DNA of 64,000 nucleotides from Mycetohabitans endofungorum (GCF_037477895.1 NZ_CP132744.1:2108001-2172000); one strand, 5' to 3'; numbered from the stretch's first letter, positions 40,702 to 52,105 are shown. Notes: generated from the letters alone by a model not told the origin. Numbers and translations: made by a program.

Positions 40702-41364
40702 ATGAACGCGAAACTCACCTTCCGCCTTCCGCTGCAAGTGTCGGTCCTCGCAGTCGCAGGCGCGCTGCTGGCCGGCTGCCAGACGCCGCAAGGCAGCAAC
40801 GCGGCGGTTGGCACCGGCGTCGGCGCGGCCACCGGCGCCGGACTCGGGGCAATTTTCGGCGGCAGCAACGGGGCGGCGATCGGCGCTGCGGCCGGCGCCG
40901 CGGTCGGAGGCATCACCGGGTACAACTGGCAGGCGATCAAGCACAAACTGTCGGGTGTCACCGCGGGCACCGGCACCCAAGTGTCCGAGCAACCGGATGG
41001 CTCGCTGAAGCTCAATATCCCGAGCTCGGTCTCGTTCGACACAAATAGCTACGCAATCAAACCTTCGTTCACACTGGTGCTCGACCAGGTGGCGCAGACG
41101 CTGACCCAGCATCCCGAGTTGGTGGCACACGTGGTCGGACACACCGACAGCACCGGCCAGCCGCGGTACAATCAAACGCTGTCGCAAGAACGTGCGCAAA
41201 GCGTCGCGCAATACCTGGCGCAGCATGGCGTCGCCGCGCAACGGCTGGCCGCCGAAGGCCGCGGACAGACGCAACCAATTGCGGACAATAGCACGGAGGC
41301 TGGCCGCGCACAGAACCGGCGCGTGGAGATCTACCTGCGGGCCACCTCACAACCGCGCGGATGA
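40702..41364 (+). CDS. OmpA family lipoprotein with glycine-zipper region
   Basis: A 220-residue outer-membrane lipoprotein. The signal peptide ends in the lipobox LLAGC (Cys26). A glycine-zipper stretch (about residues 37-75, GVGAATGAGLGAIFGGSNG then GAAAGAAVGGITGY) probably inserts in or packs on the membrane. The C-terminal OmpA-like domain (about 105-215) binds peptidoglycan, with ISSVSFDT-like PSSVSFDTNSYAIKP, VVGHTDSTGQPRYNQTLSQE and the final QNRRVEIYL. The YiaD/Pal-like layout suggests a role in envelope anchoring. The start at 40702 has GAGG seven bases upstream. Confidence 0.93.
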   Translation: MNAKLTFRLPLQVSVLAVAGALLAGCQTPQGSNAAVGTGVGAATGAGLGAIFGGSNGAAIGAAAGAAVGGITGYNWQAIKHKLSGVTAGTGTQVSEQPDGSLKLNIPSSVSFDTNSYAIKPSFTLVLDQVAQTLTQHPELVAHVVGHTDSTGQPRYNQTLSQERAQSVAQYLAQHGVAAQRLAAEGRGQTQPIADNSTEAGRAQNRRVEIYLRATSQPRG

Positions 41365-41395
41365 TGCGCCCTAATTTTCTGCCACCGTGATGATT

Positions 41396-41416
41396 GCCGC
41401 CGCGACACGCGGCGGC
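41396..41416 (+). terminator. GC-rich stem-loop after the OmpA-like lipoprotein gene
   Basis: A perfect 9-bp stem (GCCGCCGCG with CGCGGCGGC, 3-nt loop) 30 bp after the stop codon. No T-run follows, so it is at best a pause or mRNA-stabilising 3' structure rather than a canonical terminator. Confidence 0.35.
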
Positions 41417-41483
41417 AGACGGATCGTTGTTAAATCTCGAAATTTTTTCGAACTTCGTAGCTGATTCGATGTCTGTTTATATG

Positions 41484-41562
41484 GTACGTGACGGCGATAC
41501 CGTTGCGTCACCATTCTCCTCTTGTCGTTGTTGCTCCGGGGCTCGAAGCCCCGGTTTTTTTT
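41484..41562 (+). ncRNA. Candidate small RNA with anti-Shine-Dalgarno loop
   Basis: About 75-80 nt in the 363-bp gap between the OmpA-like gene and metG has the layout of a trans-acting sRNA. A 5' hairpin (GTGACG/CGTCAC, about 41488-41511) is followed by a single-stranded pyrimidine-rich tract CATTCTCCTCTTG (about 41512-41524) complementary to Shine-Dalgarno sequences, and a strong intrinsic terminator ends it. A TATATG/TTTATA -10-like box lies at 41476-41483. No ORF is plausible here. The 5' end is a guess. Confidence 0.5.
41536..41562 (+). terminator. Strong rho-independent terminator
   Basis: An 8-bp GC stem CCGGGGCT/AGCCCCGG with a 3-nt loop, followed directly by eight T residues (41555-41562). 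It is too far (170 bp) from the OmpA-like stop to be its obvious terminator, which supports a separate short transcript ending here. Confidence 0.9.
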
Positions 41563-41727
41563 AGCATTGCACGATGACCGCCTGCGCCCGCCAGTCTGCG
41601 GCAAAGCGCGGACAATGTGGGCCCGCGCGTGCTTCGCGCGTCCACTGTCGCGACCGTGTCATCGCAGTCGCGCCTGCTAAAATCGGCGCTCCATCCCGTT
41701 TTCGTCGAATCAAACGCTCTATCCGCC

Positions 41728-43836
41728 ATGTCAGCTCCCGTCTCCGCCGGCGCGCCGCGCCGCATGCTCGTCACCTCCGCGCTGCCGTACGCAAACGGCC
41801 CGATCCACATTGGCCATCTCGTTGAATATATCCAGACCGACATCTGGGTGCGCGCGATGCGAATGCACGGTCACGAGGTGTACTATGTCGGCGCGGACGA
41901 TACCCATGGCACGCCGATCATGCTGCGCGCGCAGTCCGAGGGCATCACGCCGCGGCAGTTGATCGAGCGCGTCTGGCAAGAGCATAAGCGCGATTTCGAC
42001 CATTTCGGCATCTCGTTCGACAATTATTACTCGACGGACTCGGACGAGAACCGGGCGTTGTCCGAGCGCATTTTCACCGCACTCCACGATGCCGGATTGA
42101 TCGCGGCGCGCGATATCGAACAAGCGTATGACCCGGTCAAGGAGATGTTCCTGCCAGACCGCTTCATCAAAGGTGAATGCCCGAAATGCGGCGCGAAGGA
42201 CCAGTATGGCGACAGTTGCGAGGTGTGTGGATCGACGTACCAGCCAACTGAACTGGTCAAACCGTATTCAGTGTTGTCCGGCGCGACGCCGGTGAAAAAA
42301 ACATCGACGCACTATTTTTTCAAGCTGTCCGATCCGCGCTGCGAGACCTTCCTGCGCGGCTGGGTCAGCCAGCTCGCGCAGCAGGAAGCCACCAACAAGA
42401 TGCGCGAGTGGCTCGGCGAGGACGACGACGCGAAGCTCGCCGACTGGGACATCTCGCGCGATGCGCCGTACTTTGGCTTCGAAATCCCGGGCGCGCCCGG
42501 CAAGTATTTCTACGTGTGGCTCGATGCACCGGTCGGCTACTATGCAAGCTTCAAGAACCTATGCGAGCGTCGCGGCTTGGATTTCGACGAATGGGTCCGT
42601 CCGGATTCGACCACCGAGCAATACCACTTCATTGGCAAGGACATCCTGTATTTCCACACGCTGTTCTGGCCTGCGATGCTGCAATTTTCCGGCTACCGCA
42701 CGCCGACCAACGTGTTCGCGCATGGCTTCCTGACCGTGGACGGCACGAAAATGTCTAAGTCGCGCGGCACCTTCATCAACGCGAACAGCTACATCACGAC
42801 CGGTTTGGATCCGCAATGGCTGCGGTACTACCTCGCCGCGAAACTTAACAGCACGATGGAGGACATCGATCTGAACCTCGATGACTTCCAGGCGCGCGTC
42901 AACAGCGACCTGATCGGCAAATACGTGAACATCGCGAGCCGCGCCGCCGGTTTCCTGGTCAAGCGGTTCGATGCACGCGTGCAGGACAGCGCGATGAACC
43001 ATCCGCTGCTGGTCCGGCTGCGCGCCGCGATCCCGACGATCGCGGCGCACTACGAAGGCCGCGAATACAGCCGCGCACTGCGCCAGACCATGGAGTTGGC
43101 GGATGCCGTCAACGCGTACGTGGATGCCGCCAAGCCTTGGGAACAGGCCAAGGATCCCGCCAATGCGGTGGCGTTGCACGAGACGTGCAGCGTCAGCCTT
43201 GAGGCGTTTCGGTTGCTCACGCTGGCGCTCAAGCCGGTATTGCCGAAGCTCGCCGAATCGGTCGAAACATTCCTGTCGATCGAGCCGCTCACATGGGCCG
43301 ACGTCACAGTGCCGCTGTCGTCAGCGCGGCCGATCCGGCCGTACCAGCACCTCATGCAGCGCGTGGACCCCAAGCAGATCGACGCGCTGCTTGCCGCCAA
43401 CCGCCAGTCATTGCAGCCGAACGCGACCACGGCCGCCACCGCGGCGGGCACGGCCAAGTCGTTGGGCGCCAACAACACGTCGGCAAACGGCGAGCGCTTC
43501 ATCACGATCGACGATTTTGCCAAGATCGACCTGCGCATTGCGCGCATCGTCGACTGCAAAGCGGTGGAAGGGTCCGACAAACTGCTGCAACTGACCCTGG
43601 ACGTGGGCGAAGCGAGCACGCGCAATGTGTTCTCTGGAATCAAGGCAGCCTACCGCCCCGAGGAACTGATCGGCAAGCTGACCGTGATGGTCGCGAACCT
43701 CGCGCCACGCAAGATGAAGTTTGGCGTGTCCGAAGGCATGGTATTGGCCGCGTCGGCGGCGGATGAGAAAAAGGAACCCGGCATCTACGTGCTCGAGCCG
43801 CACAGCGGTGCAAAGCCCGGCATGCGGGTCAAATAG
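41728..43836 (+). CDS. metG: Methionine-tRNA ligase
   Basis: MetG charges initiator and elongator tRNA-Met. The 702-residue class I synthetase has the HIGH motif in [15 protein letters not shown] (residues 27-30), and the zinc knuckle [18 protein letters not shown]. The KMSKS motif (341-345) and a C-terminal EMAP-II-type tRNA-binding domain (about 590-702, [19 protein letters not shown]) that dimerises the enzyme complete the long form. An Ala/Thr/Asn-rich linker joins core and tail. The frame is open for 37 codons upstream, but the conserved start is at 41728. Convergent with tamB. Confidence 0.98.
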   Translation: MSAPVSAGAPRRMLVTSALPYANGPIHIGHLVEYIQTDIWVRAMRMHGHEVYYVGADDTHGTPIMLRAQSEGITPRQLIERVWQEHKRDFDHFGISFDNYYSTDSDENRALSERIFTALHDAGLIAARDIEQAYDPVKEMFLPDRFIKGECPKCGAKDQYGDSCEVCGSTYQPTELVKPYSVLSGATPVKKTSTHYFFKLSDPRCETFLRGWVSQLAQQEATNKMREWLGEDDDAKLADWDISRDAPYFGFEIPGAPGKYFYVWLDAPVGYYASFKNLCERRGLDFDEWVRPDSTTEQYHFIGKDILYFHTLFWPAMLQFSGYRTPTNVFAHGFLTVDGTKMSKSRGTFINANSYITTGLDPQWLRYYLAAKLNSTMEDIDLNLDDFQARVNSDLIGKYVNIASRAAGFLVKRFDARVQDSAMNHPLLVRLRAAIPTIAAHYEGREYSRALRQTMELADAVNAYVDAAKPWEQAKDPANAVALHETCSVSLEAFRLLTLALKPVLPKLAESVETFLSIEPLTWADVTVPLSSARPIRPYQHLMQRVDPKQIDALLAANRQSLQPNATTAATAAGTAKSLGANNTSANGERFITIDDFAKIDLRIARIVDCKAVEGSDKLLQLTLDVGEASTRNVFSGIKAAYRPEELIGKLTVMVANLAPRKMKFGVSEGMVLAASAADEKKEPGIYVLEPHSGAKPGMRVK

Positions 43837-43860
43837 CGCACTAGCGCGCACTGCGCGCCG

Positions 43861-46800
43861 CTACTTTTTCCAAAAGCCGTCGAAGCGACGGGTGAACTGC
43901 AGGTCCACGCCGTTATAGGTGCCGGCGTAGGACATGATGGCCCAGAACCGCGACAGGTTCACCGTCACCTTGAACGCGTTGTTCGTCGTCTCAATGCCTT
44001 GCTCGTAGCCGAGCACGAGCCGCTCGGTGATGGCCTTCGAGAGCGTCACCACTTGCGGATCTGTTAGGCCGACCTCACTTTGGCCGACCGAGACTTCGTC
44101 CAGTCCAAAGGTTTGCGCGATCCGCTTGCCGGTCGCGCTGCCCAGCAGCGCGATCGCCGCATTCATCGTGCTCTGCTGCCCAAGGTTCGCGCCGGTATCG
44201 GTGCCATGCCCAAGTAGCAGCCATGACAGCTTCTCGTTGTCGTTCACGTTGGGCTCCGACACCAGCTTGACCTTGGACGACTGCACGGTGCCGGTCACCT
44301 GTACACCGGCTTCGATCTCCTGGTTGCGCCGCATCGCGAGGATGTTGATACCCGGGTCGTTAACCGGCCCATTAAACGTGAAATAGCCGTTCTCGATACC
44401 CAGCTTGCGGCCAAACGCGGTATAGGTGGACCCTTCCACGACCCGCACGTTGCCCACGGCACGCAACAGCTGGTTCGGTGCGCTGACGAGGTTGATCACA
44501 CCACGCAGCCCCAAATCGGCGCCAGCGCCGCGAAAGCGAAAATTCTGACCCAGGTCGACGTCAATGTTGGCGCGTGGCGCGAACGGGCCCGCCGGCTTGC
44601 CGGCGTCGGCACGCGCCGCAGCGTGCTCGTCCTCGACCGTGCCGTCCGGTCGCACGATCACGACGTCGTCGGACAAACTTGGCGCCGATTGCTCCGGCAA
44701 ATCGAACAGTGCCTTGTTGACAAAAAACCGGCCATTGATCGCCATCCCGCCCTGCGCGCCGGCATTGGCCACCGTCGCATCACCGGACAACGACAGCTGG
44801 CGATACGGCGACGCGAACAGCTCGAGCTGATCGGCCACGATATGCGCGCTCAAATCAGGGTTCTGTTGGTCGAGCATCACGTTGCCGGTGGCGCGCAGCG
44901 TGCCTTGAGCGCCATGAAACTGAACCTGTCGGAATTCGACCTGGTTCTCGGTCAGCACCACGCGCACGATACCGTCTTTGAGCGTGATGCCTTGGTCAAC
45001 AACGGTCGCCGACAAGCCATCGCCGGTCAGCGTGCCGGAGACCTTCGGGTGCGATACCTGACCCGCGATCGCCAGCTTCAGTAACATCTGCCCATCGAGC
45101 CGGTAGCTTGGTCCGAGCAGCCCGCCGGTAGTACGCAGCGACGGCAGGTCAAGCACAACCGTGCCGTCCAGCGGTGCGTCGCCGGCCACCACCGGCACAC
45201 CGTCCTGCATGGCAACCGGCATGCGCAGCGTCGCCTCCAGCGTGCCAAGGCGCTCTGCCACCGCTTGGACCGTCGCATTCAGGCGGCGGCCCGCTGCAAA
45301 GTCAATGCGTGCCATTGCGTCGCTGATGCCCAGCGACGCAATGCCGCGTCCCGCATCAATCGTGACGTCCCCTGAGCGCCGCTTGATCTGCACATAGCCC
45401 GCGGCGCGCGGCCCGAACGACACGTCCCACTGCGCATCGAACACCAAATCGGTCCTGAACGACGCCTGCTGGTGCGTGAGTTGCTCGCGAAGCTGCAGCA
45501 GGCGCGCCACGTCGACATGCGCCAGCGAGCCGCTCGATTGCAAACGCCCGCCCGCATATTGAAACGACTTCAAGTCCAGCAACGCGCGCTCCACGCTCAA
45601 GCGCGTGGCGCCGATCACCCAATGCCCGGCGCTGGCGCTCACGGTCGCCGGCGCGGCCAGCTTGACCTCGGGCAGGCCGCGGTTTTCCAGTTGTCTGATC
45701 GTGCCATCCCAGCCGATACCGCCCCGCGCGTCGGTTAGCTTGCCGCTTGCCGCCACGTTGAAATCGACCGGCTGTCCACCGACGCTGCCGTTCCCGCTGG
45801 CGATCAACGTGTGGTGCGCGCGCACCCCATCCAGCCGTAGCGACAGCGCATTGAACCGCACCTGCGGCGTGGTTACCGCTCGCGCGTCAAGGGTCGCGAT
45901 CATCGCGCCCTGCGCCCCGTCGCGCAACTCGATACGGCCCGCGGCATGGCCGATCCGGTTGCCGCCCATGACCACGCCGTCTGCCTGATAGCTGGCGACC
46001 ACATTCGGATGCGCGAGCGAGCCGGTCACGTCGCCCTTGGCGTGCGCCGCGCCCGCCATGCCAAAACCAAGCCGCTCTAGCGCCGGGGCATCGACATGGA
46101 ACAGCAACCGGTCGCCGGCTGCGCCGAAGCTGCCGCGTAATTGGATGTCGTTGCCGGCCACGCTCACGTGCACGTCACTGGACATGATCCGCGTGCCGGC
46201 CAGCGCCAGCGTCCCGCCGCCATTCAGCGGCAAGCCGTTGTAGACGCTATCGCGCACCGCAAAGTCGGCCTGGACGGTCAGCGTCGGCGTCAATGCGCCT
46301 TTTGCGTTGAGCGTGCCGGTCACGCGCGCATCGAACCGCTGGGCGGCGCGCTTGCCGGCACCCTTGGCGGCGGCCTTGCCCGTACCGCTGCCGGCAGCCT
46401 TGGGCACCATGCGGCTGCCGTTGTACGGAACCGGTCCACCCGTGCGGCCTGTCTGCAGGCTGTCACGCGCCAACAACGCGAACGGATCGAGCGCCGCCAA
46501 CGTGGCCTTCAATTCGTAGTTGGAGTGCTCATCTCGACGCAGCACACCGGCAAGCTCCGCGTGCCCGTCGCCCGCCGTGAGTCTCACGCGCTCTAGCGCA
46601 AGCTGCCTGGGATTGATCGCGACGGCCCCCTGCACACGCAGCTTGGCGTCGGCGTCCGCCAGATCAACCTGCACCTGCTGACGAGCGGCATCGAGCTCGA
46701 CGCCGATGGGTCCGGCAAGCCGGGTCGTGCGCAACGTGGCGCTCAACACGCTCAGATCCAGGTCGGACGTGCACAGCTCAACACGGCCACGACCATGCTC

Positions 46801-47997
46801 CAGCGCGCCCGCTCCGCTCACCGTCGCGCCGCCGAGCAGACGGACCTTCAGCGCGGAGAGGATTTGCCGGCTCGCGTCCACGCGCACGTTGGTACGCGCG
46901 TCGATCAGCGGCAGGCGTTGCTGTGCGGGTAGCCCGGGCACCGCATTGACGACGGATACTTCACCAGCGACGACCAGCGGCATGTCGGGGGCAGCGGCGC
47001 CGCGCGCCTGAGCGCGCGGCGCGGGCTCGACCGGCCGCAAGCGGGCGCGTATCGATAGGTCCGCATGCGGTGCGCCCGGATTGAAGGCTCGGGGATCGAG
47101 ACGGTCGACGTCGAGCGTGACGACCTTCAACGGCACGTCGGCAAATGGGGTAGCCTCCACGTGCGCGACCCCATTCAACTGCAAGCCGTTCGACTGCATA
47201 CCGCTCGCCTGCATGTCGGCGACGAGCGCCTGCAGCGAACCGGACACCTGCACACCAAGCCGCATCTCATGCCCGCCGAACTGGCCTGACAGCCCTGTCT
47301 CGCCACGCACGGCGAACGGCCGTACGCCGTCTAGCGCCACGTCCGCATGGAGCGGGCCATACGGAGTTTGCAGCCTGTCGAGCACAAGATGATGACGCCG
47401 CCCGTCGCTGCTGCCGTGCGCGTGCAATGCCGATAGCTCGATCGTCGATCCCGGCTCGTGGAGGCGGATCGCGGCCACGTCCAGTGAATGGATCTGCACC
47501 TGCAGCGGCACGGTCAACCGCTGCGGCAGCGTCGCACGCGTGGCGGGTTGACCAGCCGGGGCGAGCCGAGCCTCGACCGTGCCAATTCTTAGCGATTGGA
47601 TGGACAATCGCCACGGTAGGTGCGTCACCCTCCACTGTCCGTCGATACGATCGAGCCGGATATCCGTGCCCCCGCGCTGCCACCTGACGTCACGTGCTCG
47701 CAGCCCGTGCGCAAGCGTACCCCCGTCGAGTGTCCCGGAGAACGCACCCGCCGTGGCCCGACTCGCGATCTGCCACAACGCGCGCGTGCCCGGTTCGGTA
47801 TGCACAGCCACCAGCAACGCGACCACCGCCAGCACGAGACTGAACCCCAGGCCGCTGGCCCAGCGCAGCACGCGCCGGCCGCGGCCACGCCGCCCTGGTG
47901 CGCGATCGCCGTGCTGCCCGGCAGCGCCACTGGTGCGCGGCTCGCCGCCGGGGCGGGAGGGTTCACGGTCGGCAGGCTGGTGGTCGTCGTCGCTCAT
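43861..47997 (-). CDS. tamB: Translocation and assembly module protein TamB
   Basis: TamB is a large inner-membrane-anchored periplasmic protein that bridges to TamA; it acts in autotransporter assembly and, like other AsmA-type proteins, in phospholipid transport to the outer membrane. The 1378-residue sequence has a charged N-terminus, one membrane helix (about 45-65, GLGFSLVLAVVALLVAVHT), and a long repetitive beta-rich body of short strands. The conserved DUF490 C-terminal domain ends with NLSRFWAIMSYAGTYNGVDL and QFTRRFDGFWKK. Length is within the family range. It starts 32 bp after tamA in the same operon. Confidence 0.95.
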   Translation of the reverse strand: MSDDDHQPADREPSRPGGEPRTSGAAGQHGDRAPGRRGRGRRVLRWASGLGFSLVLAVVALLVAVHTEPGTRALWQIASRATAGAFSGTLDGGTLAHGLRARDVRWQRGGTDIRLDRIDGQWRVTHLPWRLSIQSLRIGTVEARLAPAGQPATRATLPQRLTVPLQVQIHSLDVAAIRLHEPGSTIELSALHAHGSSDGRRHHLVLDRLQTPYGPLHADVALDGVRPFAVRGETGLSGQFGGHEMRLGVQVSGSLQALVADMQASGMQSNGLQLNGVAHVEATPFADVPLKVVTLDVDRLDPRAFNPGAPHADLSIRARLRPVEPAPRAQARGAAAPDMPLVVAGEVSVVNAVPGLPAQQRLPLIDARTNVRVDASRQILSALKVRLLGGATVSGAGALEHGRGRVELCTSDLDLSVLSATLRTTRLAGPIGVELDAARQQVQVDLADADAKLRVQGAVAINPRQLALERVRLTAGDGHAELAGVLRRDEHSNYELKATLAALDPFALLARDSLQTGRTGGPVPYNGSRMVPKAAGSGTGKAAAKGAGKRAAQRFDARVTGTLNAKGALTPTLTVQADFAVRDSVYNGLPLNGGGTLALAGTRIMSSDVHVSVAGNDIQLRGSFGAAGDRLLFHVDAPALERLGFGMAGAAHAKGDVTGSLAHPNVVASYQADGVVMGGNRIGHAAGRIELRDGAQGAMIATLDARAVTTPQVRFNALSLRLDGVRAHHTLIASGNGSVGGQPVDFNVAASGKLTDARGGIGWDGTIRQLENRGLPEVKLAAPATVSASAGHWVIGATRLSVERALLDLKSFQYAGGRLQSSGSLAHVDVARLLQLREQLTHQQASFRTDLVFDAQWDVSFGPRAAGYVQIKRRSGDVTIDAGRGIASLGISDAMARIDFAAGRRLNATVQAVAERLGTLEATLRMPVAMQDGVPVVAGDAPLDGTVVLDLPSLRTTGGLLGPSYRLDGQMLLKLAIAGQVSHPKVSGTLTGDGLSATVVDQGITLKDGIVRVVLTENQVEFRQVQFHGAQGTLRATGNVMLDQQNPDLSAHIVADQLELFASPYRQLSLSGDATVANAGAQGGMAINGRFFVNKALFDLPEQSAPSLSDDVVIVRPDGTVEDEHAAARADAGKPAGPFAPRANIDVDLGQNFRFRGAGADLGLRGVINLVSAPNQLLRAVGNVRVVEGSTYTAFGRKLGIENGYFTFNGPVNDPGINILAMRRNQEIEAGVQVTGTVQSSKVKLVSEPNVNDNEKLSWLLLGHGTDTGANLGQQSTMNAAIALLGSATGKRIAQTFGLDEVSVGQSEVGLTDPQVVTLSKAITERLVLGYEQGIETTNNAFKVTVNLSRFWAIMSYAGTYNGVDLQFTRRFDGFWKK

Positions 47998-48029
47998 GCG
48001 TCAAGAATCGGGTAGTGCCGCAAGGTGAA

Positions 48030-49772
48030 TCAGAACGCGATGCCCAGCGTCAAATAGGGGCGCCAGCTATGGTTGCGCAGGCCATATGCGAGGTCAACAT
48101 TGATTGGCCCGACGGGGCTGCGCCAGCGTGCGCCGACGCCCACACCCTGGTAAAAAAACTTTTCGGTCCAGTTGTCGGTCGCCGTGCCGATATCCCAGAA
48201 GGCCGCCGCGCCCCAGTCGTGGTTGAACCAGTGCTGGTATTCGGCGGCGCCGCTGAGCAGATATTTGGTCGGCAGCACCGAGCCGCCCACATTGTTGCCA
48301 ATGCTGTCGTAGCCATAGCCGCGTATCGTCTCCGTGCCGCCGGCGCGAAACAGCAACGATGCCGGTATGCCGCGCGAGCCGCCGGTCGTGAATACGCCAC
48401 CGGCTTGCAGCCGCAGCAGCACGATGTCGCGTCGACCAATCGGCACGTACTGCCGTGCGTTCGCGTAGGCCCGCCCGAACGTCTGATCCGTCATCACGCC
48501 CTTGATCGCCAAACCGGCCTCTAGGCGCAGCAGGTTGCCCGCTCGCGGAAACACCGGATCGTCGACGTTACGCCGGGTCCACAACCACGCCGGCACGAGC
48601 GCGCGGCTCACGGTGGGCCCGGCGCTATTCTGGTCCAGACGATCCAGGTAGAACAGCACCTGGTAGTTGTAGTCGATATTTTGCGACGTGCGCGTGCGCT
48701 GCGCGCCGACCCGCGCGCTATGGATATCGGTGCCCGACACGTCGGTGCGCGTGTACGAGCCGAGCAGCGTGTTGGTCCACGCGCGCGGTCCCGGCGGCAT
48801 CGACAGCTGCACCTGGCCGTACTGCTGCGTCTGGTCCAACCGGCCCGAGAAGCTGAAGGGCCAGGCAACGCCGAACATGTCCAGGTACGAGTATGCCCCC
48901 TGGATGTGTCCGCCGGTATCGGACGAATAGCCAATGCCAGTACGCACCGCGTTGTACTGGTATTCACTGACCTTAACGTGCACGGGCGTGTTCTGCGGTT
49001 GGCGGACGTCGTCATCGACTGAAATGCCAACGCTGGCATAGTACGGCGTGTTCTGCACCTGCCGCTGCAGTTCGGCGATGCGCTCGGCGCTGTAGATTTC
49101 GCCCGGACCCAGCGGGTTGACGTTCGTGATAATCGATTGCGGATAGCGCCGCGTGCCGGACACATCCAGCGGCCCAATGGTGAACGTCGGCCCGCTCTCA
49201 TACGTGATGCTCAAGCTTGCCTCATGAGTACGAGGATTGATCCGCGCTTGCGAACGCGCAATCGTCGCGCCCAGGTAGCGGTGCGACTGCAGCGTCTTAA
49301 GCGAGGCCTTCTTGGCCTCGTCCCACGCCGTCTGCGTAAACGGCTCACCGCTTGTCAGCCCGAATGCGCTGCGTACCGCCTTTTCCTTTTCGGGCGCCTC
49401 GGTCAGCATCGGCCCAGTGAACGACAACTCGACCGCCGACACGTGCGTGCGCGGGCCCGGCTCCACATGCACGGTCACCGCGCGACGCTTATCGGCGCGC
49501 ACGTCGGTGCGCACCACCGGCTCGAAATACCCTTCAGTGGACAGTAGGTCGCGCACTTGCTGCGGTACCGCCGTCACGAGAAACTCAAATTGCTCGTCCG
49601 AGATGTCATTTCGCTTAGCGAAACGCGACACATCCAGGTGAGCCCGCAGCAGCTTACGCAGTGCATAGGACGGCGCGTCAATATCCACGTCGTACTTGGC
49701 CAGGGCGGCGCCAGGCGTCATCAGTGGCATGACCATTATGGCGCATTGCAGCGCCCAGCGCACCGCGTGCAC
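48030..49772 (-). CDS. tamA: Translocation and assembly module protein TamA (Omp85 family)
   Basis: TamA is an outer-membrane Omp85 barrel that works with TamB. The mature protein starts at about KYDVDIDAPSYALRKLLRAH and has three POTRA domains (to about residue 270), then a 16-strand barrel containing LFRAGGTETIRGYGYDSIGN with the Omp85 RGY motif, and a terminal aromatic-F signal (YLTLGIAF). The start is uncertain: I chose the GTG at 49772, which gives a compact signal peptide (WALQCAIMVMPLMTPGAALA); a TTG at 49838 opens a longer frame. The upstream half of tamA-tamB. Confidence 0.93.
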   Translation of the reverse strand: MHAVRWALQCAIMVMPLMTPGAALAKYDVDIDAPSYALRKLLRAHLDVSRFAKRNDISDEQFEFLVTAVPQQVRDLLSTEGYFEPVVRTDVRADKRRAVTVHVEPGPRTHVSAVELSFTGPMLTEAPEKEKAVRSAFGLTSGEPFTQTAWDEAKKASLKTLQSHRYLGATIARSQARINPRTHEASLSITYESGPTFTIGPLDVSGTRRYPQSIITNVNPLGPGEIYSAERIAELQRQVQNTPYYASVGISVDDDVRQPQNTPVHVKVSEYQYNAVRTGIGYSSDTGGHIQGAYSYLDMFGVAWPFSFSGRLDQTQQYGQVQLSMPPGPRAWTNTLLGSYTRTDVSGTDIHSARVGAQRTRTSQNIDYNYQVLFYLDRLDQNSAGPTVSRALVPAWLWTRRNVDDPVFPRAGNLLRLEAGLAIKGVMTDQTFGRAYANARQYVPIGRRDIVLLRLQAGGVFTTGGSRGIPASLLFRAGGTETIRGYGYDSIGNNVGGSVLPTKYLLSGAAEYQHWFNHDWGAAAFWDIGTATDNWTEKFFYQGVGVGARWRSPVGPINVDLAYGLRNHSWRPYLTLGIAF

Positions 49773-50071
49773 TCGCGTGTATATTGCTCGCGCGCGCCGG
49801 GCAACACCGCAAGGCAGCCCAGAAGAACTACGTGGCAAATCGAACTCCGTCGATGAACATGGCGGTCAACGTCGCAGCGTCGGTAGCGCGAAGTGGCAAA
49901 CCTATATTGGAACATATCACACGCGCCAGGCACTCAGGCATGAATGACGCAATGCGCTGGCGCGGGCGGGCCGGGTTGCGCCATTGGAGAGGCGGCCCGC
50001 CCCCTTTGTTCCGAGTCCGGAAGCTTGCGGTAAAATCTGGAATCGGATTTTTTGGTTTGCGGAGTATTGTC

Positions 50072-50257
50072 ATGTATCAATCAGACATCAGCCAATTCCT
50101 GGCCCAGCTCAAGCAGCAACATCCGGAACTCGAGGAACAGCAACGCAACGGCCGCGCACTGCTGTGGGACAAAGCGCCGATCGATCTGGACGAGCGCACG
50201 CGCCAGCAACAGGCACGCGTGCCGCAGACACCCTACGTGTACTACCAGAATTTCTGA
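50072..50257 (+). CDS. DUF3460 family protein
   Basis: A 61-residue soluble protein, recognised as the small betaproteobacterial DUF3460 family of unknown function, by MYQSDISQFLAQLKQQHPEL, GRALLWDKAPIDLDE and PQTPYVYYQNF. GGAG lies upstream at useful distance. The stop is separated by one base from the scpA GTG start, so it is very likely translated in tandem with the condensin subunit, and its role may relate to scpA, panC or panD expression. It diverges from tamA across 299 bp in which I see no other gene. Confidence 0.93.
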   Translation: MYQSDISQFLAQLKQQHPELEEQQRNGRALLWDKAPIDLDERTRQQQARVPQTPYVYYQNF

Positions 50258-50258
50258 C

Positions 50259-51132
50259 GTGAGCGCCGTTCCGGCACCGGACGACCCGGGCCAGCAGGCA
50301 TCCGAGGTCGCGCTGTACACGCCGGCCACCGACTCGACGCCGGGCACGCTCGACGGCGTCGCGTTCGCTCGCCTATACGGCGAGCCGCTGTTCAAGGTGC
50401 CGCAAGACCTGTACATCCCGCCGGACGCGCTCGAAGTCTTTCTGGAAGCATTTGAGGGTCCGCTCGATCTGCTGCTCTACTTGATCCGCAAGCAGAATTT
50501 CAACGTGCTCGACATTCCGATGGCGGACGTCACCGCGCAATACTTGGGCTACGTCGACCAGATCCGCGCGACGAACCTGGAGTTGGCGGCCGAATACTTG
50601 CTAATGGCGGCCATGCTGATCGAAATCAAGTCACGCATGTTGCTGCCGGTGAAACAGGCCGACACCGGCGAGGATGTCGAGGACCCGCGTGCCGAATTAG
50701 TACGCCGACTGCTCGAGTACGAGCAAATGAAGCTTGCCGCGCAACAGTTGGACCGCCTGCCGCAGCACGGGCGTGACTTCCTGCGCGCGCAGGTATATAT
50801 CGAGCAAAACCTGGCGCCACGCTGGCCGGACGTCAACGCGGACGACCTGCGCGGCGCATGGGCCGACGTGCTCAAGCGCGCCAAGCTCGTGCAGCATCAC
50901 AAGATCACCCGCGAGGAACTGTCGGTGCGCGAGCACATGAGCCAGATCCTGCGCAAGCTACAGCACGCGCGTTTCATGGAATTCACCGAATTGTTCGATG
51001 TATCGCGTGGCGTGCCCGTGGTGGTCGTCAACTTCATTGCGATGCTGGAGCTCTCCCGCGAATCGTTGCTCGAGATCACGCAGGCCGAGCCGTTCGCACC
51101 GATCTACGTCCGGCTGGCGTACTCACCGACCT

Positions 51133-51134
<2 letters not shown>
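50259..51134 (+). CDS. scpA: Segregation and condensation protein A (kleisin)
   Basis: ScpA is the kleisin that bridges SMC heads and ScpB in chromosome condensation. The 291-residue protein shows the kleisin core FEGPLDLLLYLIRKQNFNVL, DIPMADVTAQYLGYVDQ, YLLMAAMLIEIKSRMLLP and a C-terminal winged helix (FTELFDVSRGVPVVVVNFIA). The likely start is the GTG at 50259, one base after the DUF3460 stop, by coupling; no independent ribosome site is visible. A 70-residue N-terminal extension precedes the core. The order DUF3460-scpA-panC-panD is retained in Burkholderia. No scpB is adjacent. Confidence 0.94.
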
Positions 51135-51998
<864 letters not shown>

Positions 51999-52105
51999 CC
52001 GCCCACGCCGACTCGCTGGCCCCTTTGCTCGCGCGCCGTGCCCTAACCGCAACGCACGACGCGGTGCACACCGCAGTACCGGAGACCCCATTACTGGAGC
52101 CCCCC

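Noticed and set aside
43841..43860. Bidirectional terminator between metG and tamB
   Set aside because: A GCGCGC/GCGCGC hairpin exists, but the T-run is eight bases away and the gap is only 24 bp, so function is unclear.
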